Below are positions 23,965 through 31,244 of a DNA stretch of 64,000 nt, one piece after another. The position numbers were made by a program, and so were the translations under genes. The notes under the pieces are model-generated. The model worked only from the letters and a program-made list of their open reading frames with translations. It did no database searches and was not told the DNA's origin. Position 1 is the first letter of the stretch. The number at the start of each line of letters is the position of its first letter. Source of the DNA: Paraburkholderia sp. BCC1884 (GTDB taxonomy: Bacteria > Pseudomonadota > Gammaproteobacteria > Burkholderiales > Burkholderiaceae); NCBI RefSeq assembly GCF_900996225.1, contig NZ_CAAJGL010000101.1:186001-250000 (forward strand). Direction: 5' to 3'.

Positions 23965-25917
23965 TTACATGCCGACGTATCCCACCGGAGTCGTCGCGTT
24001 GGACTGGGCCACCGACGCGTTGTTCGACACGACATACATCGGCGACTCGGTCAGGTTGAGCGTGAGCGTACCGTTGCTGTAGGCCGCGCTGGTCGCATTG
24101 CCCATCATATCGATCACCTTCACGGTGCCGCTCGTGCCGGGCGCATCGACAGCGAGGCTGTACTGGACGCTATACGTCGAACTGAAGCCCGATGTCGCGC
24201 TCCACGCGTTGTTGTTGTGTGCCCACAAGGCGGTGATCACCGCGCCGTTGCCGACCTGCTGGAACGCGTAGGCATACACGCCGCTCGGCGTTCCGTTCAC
24301 CGGACCCAGCGTCGTGGTGCCGTCGAGCGTGTGCGTCATCGCGCTGATCGCCATCGCGACCGGCTTCGGACTGATGTTCGACGCGCCGAACGCGCCCTGC
24401 GCGTCGTTCAGGTCGAAGAACGTGCCGTAGCCGACCTCACCCGGATAGTCCGCGCCGTAAAACACATAGGTCTGATCCGCGCCCTCGCCGAGCGTGATGA
24501 TGTGCATGCGCGCGGCCACCGCGGCTTGCGCGTATAGCACGTTCGCAGTCGGATAGTTCGGGCCGTACGCGCTGCCGAGGTCGTAGCTGATGCCGGCTTC
24601 CGTCGAGAACAGGTGCATGCCCGTGCGGTAGTCGGTGGCCATTTCCGAGCGCAGCGCACGCATCTGGCCACGCAGCGAGCCCGACGCCGTGGACGGATCG
24701 CTGTCGTAGCGCTCCGGCGGATGCGACGGTGAGGTGCCCGCGTCGTAGTAGCCGTGCGTGGCGACCGCGTCGATGTACTGGCCGAAGCCGAGCGGCGCGA
24801 GGCGCTTCAGGCGCGTCGTGGTCAGGCTCGGGAAAGCGTCGGCCGGTCCCATCACCATCGCGTGCGGGTCGGTCGAATGAATGCCCGTGTAGACGGCTTT
24901 GTACAACGCGATGAAATTCGCGTCGGTGTCGGTCCACATCTGGTTCGGTTCCCACGTCACCTGATAGTAGTTGGCCGACTGGGTCGGGAAATACGCGGCG
25001 CGAATCGCGTTCGATTCCGTGCCGACCCGGCTCATGTAGCTCTGGTAGTAGTTCAGATCGGTCGGCACGCCCGTGTCGTCCTGGAACGCGCCGGTGCTGC
25101 TCGCCCAGGCGGGAATGCCGTCGAGGCGGATCAGGCGCATCACGTTGCCGGACTTGTAGAACGCGTCGAGATTATTGGCCGACGGGTTGAACGTGTTCGG
25201 GCCGTTCGGCTCCATGGTCGACAGTTCGCGATCGTCGATCGTCGACGAAATGCCAAGTGCAGCCAGCAGCGGGCCGTTGTCGTTCGCGCCCTGCATGCCG
25301 AAGCGATGCTGCTCCTGGCGTGCATAGGTGACGCTCGGCACGATGCCCGACAGATTCGGCAGCACGCCGAAGGTGGCGATGCCGACCGGACGCGTACCGG
25401 CTTGCGGCAACTGGCCGCCGTTCTGCGCAAGCGTGCCGGTCGCGGCGAAATAGCCGGACAGCGTGGAGGTGCAGTTCAGCGTGAGGGTCTTCGAGCCGCT
25501 CGGCACCGGCGCGCTGCCGCTAGCCGCAACTTTGCCGAGCGTATCGGTGACGGCCCAGTTGAGCGTGTCGGCGCTCGGCGCGTTGGTGTTGAAGGTCAGC
25601 GGGAAGGTGCTGCCATTGGCGAAGATGCGTGTGCCGTCCGCGCTCGGCGTGTCGGCGGAAATCGTGGCGCTGCCCGAACCGGCCGAGGTGGTCGGCGCCG
25701 CGCAGCTCATCGCCGCGATCGAGTTGCCGGTGGCGTTCAGCGTGGGATTGTTGGTGCTGTTGTTGCCCGCGACGTTCGAGCTGCTGCTCGAACTGCCCGA
25801 GCCGCTTGAACCGTTGGCCTGGGTGGCCGCGGTACTGCCCGCGCCGCCACCGCCGCCACCGCCGCATGCAGCGAGCGCGAGGGAGAGAGTGGAGAGTACA
25901 AGTAATTGCGATTTCAT
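23965..25917 (-). CDS. Lipoprotein with clan GH-A-like glycoside hydrolase domain (paralogue A)
   Basis: 650 residues. The start at 25917 gives a lipoprotein signal with lipobox LAAC and Cys18, then a Gly-rich and Ser/Asn-rich linker (19-65). Residues about 70-170 look like a beta-sandwich, and 175-560 like a TIM barrel: IATFGVLPNLSGIVPSV, RLIRLDGIPAWASS, YYQVTWEPN and HLFSTEAGISYD. In retaining clan GH-A enzymes the acid/base Glu precedes Pro after strand 4 and the nucleophile follows strand 7; Glu322 (TWEPN) and Glu439 (STEAG) fit these roles. A C-terminal beta domain ends the protein. Paralogous to the gene at 31245. Acts probably on the exopolysaccharide at the cell surface; the family number cannot be fixed by eye. 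Confidence 0.75.
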   Translation of the reverse strand: MKSQLLVLSTLSLALAACGGGGGGGAGSTAATQANGSSGSGSSSSSSNVAGNNSTNNPTLNATGNSIAAMSCAAPTTSAGSGSATISADTPSADGTRIFANGSTFPLTFNTNAPSADTLNWAVTDTLGKVAASGSAPVPSGSKTLTLNCTSTLSGYFAATGTLAQNGGQLPQAGTRPVGIATFGVLPNLSGIVPSVTYARQEQHRFGMQGANDNGPLLAALGISSTIDDRELSTMEPNGPNTFNPSANNLDAFYKSGNVMRLIRLDGIPAWASSTGAFQDDTGVPTDLNYYQSYMSRVGTESNAIRAAYFPTQSANYYQVTWEPNQMWTDTDANFIALYKAVYTGIHSTDPHAMVMGPADAFPSLTTTRLKRLAPLGFGQYIDAVATHGYYDAGTSPSHPPERYDSDPSTASGSLRGQMRALRSEMATDYRTGMHLFSTEAGISYDLGSAYGPNYPTANVLYAQAAVAARMHIITLGEGADQTYVFYGADYPGEVGYGTFFDLNDAQGAFGASNISPKPVAMAISAMTHTLDGTTTLGPVNGTPSGVYAYAFQQVGNGAVITALWAHNNNAWSATSGFSSTYSVQYSLAVDAPGTSGTVKVIDMMGNATSAAYSNGTLTLNLTESPMYVVSNNASVAQSNATTPVGYVGM

Positions 25918-26762
25918 CGATCTGTCAGCTATGCGTTGGCTGATGAATCGTCCAGCTCTTCGCGCGAAGCGCGTGGGGAGCGGGAGCGAACATCGGGGTT
26001 CGTGAACGAGCCAGCCGATGACGAGGCTTCGGTACTGGCGTCCTGTCTGCGCAACGCCTGGGTTGCGCGCGGGTGATGCCTTCCCGGGTTGTCGGCCCCT
26101 CGCGCATTTCTCTGAAGAGAAACTCATGTCATACGAAAACGCCCCGCACCAAAGGCGCGTTTGGCGGAAACGAGCGACCGGGGAACCTACGATGAAAACA
26201 ACCGGCGTCTTGCACAACAGCGTGATTCAGATCGCAATGCGCGAATTCATGGCACTACTCAATGAATCTTTTACTGTTCTGTAAGCAAGGAGGGCTCAAA
26301 TGGGAAGAATCGACCGCCACAATACGCATTAGTCTGTTTAAAAGAAGTAACGAGTCGTAACGTATGAATAATAAAAAAGTACTAATTGCTTTAATCTCAA
26401 CAAATGAAACATCTGGTGAAACCAGTCTTTATCCGCCACTCTGAAATGGGGTCGCAATAATTTGAAACGGATGCCTAACTATCGTTTGGCGCCTAATCAC
26501 CTGAGAAATGGGCGATAGCGCGCATTGGTGCGCCGAAATACTCTTGGGGTTGGCGGAAAAGTGCTGGACCTTCGGTGTAACGTTTCATCGCGACATGGGC
26601 TTCGCGGCGGAACTGTCGCTGTTTCAGGAGACGACGACTCGCGGCTTTTTTTGCGCCGGGTCAGATAGATGAAGATGGGACACCGACTGTCCGGACCGTG
26701 GTAAACGGGGTCGGGCTCCCCATCCGCTGCGTAAAAAAGGCGGTTATCCAGAGAGATAAATC
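25918..26762. other. Intergenic region between GH lipoprotein and glycosyltransferase
   Basis: 845 bp with no convincing gene. The stretch 26280-26480 is far more AT-rich than the neighbours. A palindrome TTTCTCT-GA-AGAGAAA lies at 26107-26122, 190 bp upstream of the lipoprotein start. The motif TTGGCGGAAA occurs twice (26161 and 26550) and recurs upstream of the paralogous hydrolase gene. Two tiny frames (starting 26300 and 26364) were considered and left out. Probably promoter DNA for both divergent genes. Confidence 0.4.
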
Positions 26763-27848
26763 GTGAGAATTCTTCAACTGGTTCACGCACCACGATTGTC
26801 CGGGGCAGAAGTACTGGTCAAAGGTCTTGCCATTCATCATCAGCGCGGCGGACATGAAGTCTGCATGACCTCGCTGTTGCCTCAGCAGGACGACTTCGCC
26901 GACATCCGCGCCGAGCTTCAGGCCGCCGGCGTCACGTGTCTCTTTCCGAATGCACGCTACGGCAGAGTGGGCAAGCTGTTGCATCTGTATCGCGTGGTGC
27001 GGCAGTTCCGGCCCGACTTCATCGTGGCGCATGCCACGCTCGCGGCACTCTATGTCCGGCTGTTGCCGGTCAATACGCCGATTGCGTGGGTCATGCATTC
27101 AGGCGTCAACGACTTCGAGAACGGTGCGCTCAAGCAGGCAGAGCGTCTGCTGTCGCGCCGCGCGAGAGCGATCATCGGCGTGTCGCAGCAAAATATCGAC
27201 GACTACCTGCGCGAGATCGGCCGCCATCCGTCGATGGTCGTGATTCCGAACGGCGTCGATGCGTCGCTCTTCGCACAGGAGTTGGGCGCTTCGGTGCCGG
27301 CACTTGAAGTGCCGGCCAAGCAGATCGTTCAGCTCGGCCGCTATATCGAGAGCAAGAGTCAACTGCATACGATCCGCGCGTTCGAGCGCGTGCTGCAGAC
27401 CGAGCCCGACGCGCGTCTGCTTCTGTGCGGCGTCGTCGAAGACCTCGACTACCATGCATCGGTGGTGGCGCTGGTCGAGCAACTGGGTCTCTCCAGCAAG
27501 GTGCAGGTATGCGGCCCGCGTTCCGACGTCGCCGCGATCTTGCGATCTTCGCGGGTCTTCGCGATGCCCTCGCTTTTCGAGGCGCAGAGTATTGGTTTTC
27601 TCGAGGCGCTCGCTTCGGGTATTCCGGTGGTGGGGAGCCGGATTCCGTCCTTCGGGTTCGCCAGTCAGTTTGCGGGTGTCAATCTGGTCGACACGGCCGA
27701 TGCCGACGCGTACGGCCGTGCGTTGCTCAGCGCGCTCGATATGCCGCGTGCGAATCGGCAACTGGCGGGATACACGCTGCACGATACGGCGGATCGCTAT
27801 ATGACGATCGCGCGTCAGTTCGTGCAACCGCTGCGCGTGTCGGCGTGA
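26763..27848 (+). CDS. GT4-type glycosyltransferase (paralogue of the 57.2-kb gene)
   Basis: 361 residues beginning at a GTG (26763). It has the GT-B fold of family 4: N-terminal ILQLVHAPRLSGAEVLVKGL, then IAWVMHSGVNDFE and VIPNGVDASLF at the domain border, and the C-terminal nucleotide-sugar half with QLGRYIESKSQL and FAMPSLFEAQSIGFLEALAS, holding the EX7E-like acidic pair, then SGIPVVGSRI. Cytoplasmic enzyme adding one sugar to the lipid-linked repeat unit. It is clearly homologous along its full length to the transferase at 57189-58289, which ends the same polysaccharide locus. The next gene is convergent, 26 bp away. Confidence 0.9.
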   Translation: MRILQLVHAPRLSGAEVLVKGLAIHHQRGGHEVCMTSLLPQQDDFADIRAELQAAGVTCLFPNARYGRVGKLLHLYRVVRQFRPDFIVAHATLAALYVRLLPVNTPIAWVMHSGVNDFENGALKQAERLLSRRARAIIGVSQQNIDDYLREIGRHPSMVVIPNGVDASLFAQELGASVPALEVPAKQIVQLGRYIESKSQLHTIRAFERVLQTEPDARLLLCGVVEDLDYHASVVALVEQLGLSSKVQVCGPRSDVAAILRSSRVFAMPSLFEAQSIGFLEALASGIPVVGSRIPSFGFASQFAGVNLVDTADADAYGRALLSALDMPRANRQLAGYTLHDTADRYMTIARQFVQPLRVSA

Positions 27849-27874
27849 CGCCTCGGTGATGCGGCCGTCTTGCG

Positions 27875-30259
27875 CTACGGTGCGAGGCGATCGATTCGCA
27901 CGGTCTCCGAGAAGAGCCCCGGCAACTGGCCGAGTTCCTCAGGCGCGCCGAGCACGAGTCCATCGTTTGAAGACGGATAGCGCGTCAGCGCCGGCGCTCC
28001 ACCGGTGAAATAGAAATCCCCCAACGTTGCATCGACTCTGCGATACAGCAGAAGCGCGTTGCCATTTTTGTCGCGGACGTAGGCGGGGAAAATATCTGCC
28101 CATGAAAGGCCGCGCAAAGTGCCTGCCGCGACCGGCGCACCCGGTGCCTCGCGCATGTCGATCGTGCTCACGTCGACGAGCGTGTCGTCGCTTTGTTCGT
28201 CGAGCGCCGGCGTCAGCAGAATCAACGCGTCGTTGCCGTTGCCATGCAAGGCGCCTGCTGTCACCTTGACGAAGTCGGGGACGATACTGGCCGGCAGCGG
28301 CCTGCGTTGCCCGACGTTCAGATGTGTGCCGTCGTTGGCGATCGGCGTCAGCGTGAGCCGACCGTCCATGCTCTCCACCGCGACCAATGACGCGTGCGAA
28401 CCCGCCGGTTTGAGCGGCAACAGATTGGCGTTCTGCTGCAGATCCCTGGCTTGCGCCCAAAGCGTCGGCGCAGTCCCTTCCGCGCCACGCGGCGACGCTA
28501 CCCAGAGGTCGAGTCCGCTGTCGGACCGTTTCTGTGCAATGAGTACGCTGGTGCGTCCAGCACCCGTGAAGTCCGCGGCCACATATTGCTGCGCCATTTC
28601 GGGCTTGAATGCGGCGCTGGTCTGAAGCCAGAGACGCGGTGCGTCGAAACGATCCCCCGTGCTACGGAGCAACCAGAATGCGGTGCCGCCTGCGCGCGCG
28701 GTGATGATCATCAAGTCCGCCTTGCCGTCGCCGTCGAAATCGCCGAGCAGGAAACGCGTGCTGTCGAAACATAGCTTGTCGCTGGCGCAACTCGGCGCCG
28801 TGGCGCGTGGATCGAACGGCACGATGTTGGCGTACCAGAGCGCGGGGTGCGCCGTTTTCGCGAGCGCCGCGGCATACACATTGAAACCGGGACCGTCTTT
28901 TTGCCGCTGCACGTACACCGCGGACTGCTGGCCCGCGCCTGCAATATCGCCGTACATGGCGGTGGCGAGTCGCGGGTCGTTGGCCTGGGTGTGTTGCGTG
29001 GTGGCCCAGCGAAAGCGCGTGGTCAGCGCCGTGCAACCGCGCATGGTCAGCTTACCGTCGTTCTCGCCGAGGCAATGTCGCATCGGCGTATAGACGAGGC
29101 CGAAGTCCCACGGCGTCCAGCGCTGCGCGATGTCCCATTGATCGCAGGTTTCCGGTCTCAGATAGCCGTCGCGCTCGGCCATGCACTGCGATGTCGCGAC
29201 GCTGACGAGCGCGGCATTGCGCGTATTGCCCGGGTACACGGTCAGCGGATCCCAGCGCCATTGCTGCGCGCTCGAACCGTTGCAGGCGGCAAGCGTCGGC
29301 GCCTCGCCCGCGCCGCGCGCAGTCAAACAGCGGCTCGCGGCCGCATTGAAGAGTTGCACGGGACGCGTTTGAAAATCCGCCACGCGATGATCGCTGAGAT
29401 CGGCGAACGCATAACGGCGTGCGATCCAGTTGCCGTCCCATTGAAACTCGCCGAATACATGCGAGAAGTCGCTGCCGTCGATTGAAAAATAACTGGCGAC
29501 GATGTCGCGCTTGCGTTGCACTTCAGCGGAGGGAAGATTGGCGGGCCAGTCGCCGGTCGGATAGGTGACGTGATAGACGATCGGCACGCTCTTGCCAAGC
29601 GTCTGCGCGACGTGCCGCGTGATACGGGCGGAAAAAATGTGATCGGGATGCTCGAGAAACGGCACGGTGTCCGGATTGAGCGTGTAGATTTGCGTGGCCG
29701 GCGCGAGAATCGCCTTCAGCGTCGCCGACAGCGAATCGCGATCGTATTTCACGCGCACTGAGCCGTCGGCGTTCATCGGATAAGTGGAGAGCGTGGCGTG
29801 TTGCTCCCACAGCAGACCGAGCGGCACGCGGCCGCCGCGTACGGCGCCGCCGGGCAGGCGCAATTCGAGCAGGCGCACTTGCGGCTTCGCCTTGAGCACC
29901 ATCTGATGCACGAGCTTGCCGGCAATCGTGACGTTCGATTCGAGCCACTCGTCGGGCACGCCCGCCATGCGTGCGTAGGCGAGACGCGAGGCGCGCTCGC
30001 GTGTGAGCACATAGGCGAAGTCGGCACCGTTGGCGCCGCCGATCAGATGAACCGTGGTGATGCACCAGCCCGCGTCGAGTCGCTCGCTGATGGCGGGATC
30101 GACGAACAGCAGGTCGTCGTCGAGATGGGCGACCACCGTGACCAGGTTGCCCGCGCTGCATTCGGCCGCGCGCGCGGTAGCGGGCAGGACGGTGAAAGCG
30201 AGAAACCCGAGAAGCGCAATGAATGAATCGCGAACGAACCTGGCTGCCGATAATCGCAT
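27875..30259 (-). CDS. Exported PIG-L deacetylase fused to lectin-like and FG-GAP regions
   Basis: 794 residues from the ATG at 30259; an earlier ATG (30292) has no ribosome binding site. Signal peptide about 1-32. Residues 38-270 are a PIG-L (LmbE-like) zinc deacetylase with the metal motif AHLDDD (His45, Asp47, Asp48) and the second metal motif HPDH (204-207). Residues about 298-425 look like a ricin-type trefoil: three repeats with CLTARG, SSAQQWRW and CDQWDIAQRW. The rest (about 430-790) holds FG-GAP/VCBS-like repeats with a calcium-loop motif DFDGDGKADL (507-516). Predicted role: removal of N-acetyl groups from amino sugars of a surface glycan, with the added domains holding the substrate. 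Placement beside the polysaccharide genes supports that. Confidence 0.83.
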   Translation of the reverse strand: MRLSAARFVRDSFIALLGFLAFTVLPATARAAECSAGNLVTVVAHLDDDLLFVDPAISERLDAGWCITTVHLIGGANGADFAYVLTRERASRLAYARMAGVPDEWLESNVTIAGKLVHQMVLKAKPQVRLLELRLPGGAVRGGRVPLGLLWEQHATLSTYPMNADGSVRVKYDRDSLSATLKAILAPATQIYTLNPDTVPFLEHPDHIFSARITRHVAQTLGKSVPIVYHVTYPTGDWPANLPSAEVQRKRDIVASYFSIDGSDFSHVFGEFQWDGNWIARRYAFADLSDHRVADFQTRPVQLFNAAASRCLTARGAGEAPTLAACNGSSAQQWRWDPLTVYPGNTRNAALVSVATSQCMAERDGYLRPETCDQWDIAQRWTPWDFGLVYTPMRHCLGENDGKLTMRGCTALTTRFRWATTQHTQANDPRLATAMYGDIAGAGQQSAVYVQRQKDGPGFNVYAAALAKTAHPALWYANIVPFDPRATAPSCASDKLCFDSTRFLLGDFDGDGKADLMIITARAGGTAFWLLRSTGDRFDAPRLWLQTSAAFKPEMAQQYVAADFTGAGRTSVLIAQKRSDSGLDLWVASPRGAEGTAPTLWAQARDLQQNANLLPLKPAGSHASLVAVESMDGRLTLTPIANDGTHLNVGQRRPLPASIVPDFVKVTAGALHGNGNDALILLTPALDEQSDDTLVDVSTIDMREAPGAPVAAGTLRGLSWADIFPAYVRDKNGNALLLYRRVDATLGDFYFTGGAPALTRYPSSNDGLVLGAPEELGQLPGLFSETVRIDRLAP

Positions 30260-30412
30260 GGTGATCCGAGCCCTGACGGTGGGCTTGATCATACTTTATG
30301 GCGCGAGGGCGCCACGTGGGCGAGCTCACAATCGACACGACGTCGGAGAAATACGCAGACTTTGGCGAATGCGCAGATTTACGTTTGAACAGGCTGTTGC
30401 ACGAGCTTCGAC

Positions 30413-30865
30413 TCAGCGGAAATAGGCCTTGGTGTTCTCGTGAACATCGGCGCGCGTCAGCAGCTCGGCGGGAGTCAGCCACAGGTAGTCGCTGTGCTGA
30501 TCGGGACGCCCGAGCGCAGCCGTGGTGCCAGACGTTATCGCATACGCCAGCACGATGTAATGCGTCGACACATCGGGCTCGCCGGCGAAGTTGTCAGTGT
30601 AGTGATGCTCGAAGACGCCTTCGAAGCGGGCCGCGGAACGCGCCAGCTTCGCAATGCCGAGTTCGGCGTCGGCGATGCGGGCGAAGGCGGCGTCGAGGGT
30701 TTCGTCCTTAAGGATGCGGCCACCCGGCACGAACCACGTGCCGCGCGCTGGGCGGTTGCGGCGATGGCCGATCAGCACCCGGCCTTGCGCGTCGCTGACG
30801 ATCAGGTCGATGGCGACCAGCGGCGTCAGACGCACCACGTCCAGGAAGTCGATCTCGGTCAGCAT
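30413..30865 (-). CDS. gmm: GDP-mannose mannosyl hydrolase (Nudix)
   Basis: 150 residues, ATG at 30865 behind GGAG. It follows E. coli NudD/Gmm closely: FLDVVRLTPLVAIDLIV, HRRNRPARGTWFVPGGRILK, DETLDAAFARIADAELG, and DNFAGEPDVSTHYIVLAYA, and ends VHENTKAYF. As in Gmm, the Nudix box is atypical (GGRILKDETLDAAFARIADAELG rather than GX5EX7REUXEE), which marks the enzymes that cut GDP-mannose to GDP and mannose by attack at the sugar carbon. In this locus it would balance the GDP-mannose/GDP-fucose pool made by ManC, Gmd and Fcl, as Gmm does in the colanic acid cluster. Confidence 0.93.
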   Translation of the reverse strand: MLTEIDFLDVVRLTPLVAIDLIVSDAQGRVLIGHRRNRPARGTWFVPGGRILKDETLDAAFARIADAELGIAKLARSAARFEGVFEHHYTDNFAGEPDVSTHYIVLAYAITSGTTAALGRPDQHSDYLWLTPAELLTRADVHENTKAYFR

Positions 30866-30940
30866 GTCATCTCCAGCGGGTCGGCGTATCGGTTGAGCGT
30901 GGCGGGATCGTGCAGCGTGCAGCGTGCGAATTGCAGCGCG

Positions 30941-31090
30941 TTAATACTCGCGGTGATGGTCGTCGTCCTTCGTGATCCGGTCGGACACACTCCCCAGTAG
31001 CAGCGCCAGCAGAACGGCGCCGATCGTTGCAAACAGAAACGCCCCGATCATGGCGGCGAGCACCAGCATTGTCCATGCAAGGCCGTTCAT
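30941..31090 (-). CDS. 49-residue membrane protein
   Basis: ATG at 31090 with GGAG seven bases upstream. The protein starts MNGLAWTMLVLAAMIGAFLF, continues with a second hydrophobic stretch (ATIGAVLLALLLGS) and ends in a charged tail SDRITKDDDHHREY. The hydrophobic part (about residues 4-34) may be one long helix or a tight hairpin. Codon use fits the genome (mostly G/C third positions). It lies 75 bp upstream of gmm on the same strand, so it may be transcribed with it. No family recognised; a small regulatory subunit of a membrane enzyme is one possibility, unsupported so far. Confidence 0.68.
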   Translation of the reverse strand: MNGLAWTMLVLAAMIGAFLFATIGAVLLALLLGSVSDRITKDDDHHREY

Positions 31091-31244
31091 GGTTCGGCTC
31101 CGCCGTGTTGATAGGCATGCTACCTCGCTCAGGGCTGGAGTCTATGTGCGTCAATAAGCTCGGGCCCTGTCACATGACGCCGAAGTATCGTCACATCGCG
31201 CCGCGCGCGTGCCGCTGCGGAATCGCCAGCGCGTCGTCGATACG

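Noticed and set aside
26300..26445. Tiny frames after a strong AAGGAGGG (10 codons) and at 26364 (26 codons)
   Set aside because: Too short and without any conserved feature; the Shine-Dalgarno-like sequence alone is not enough.
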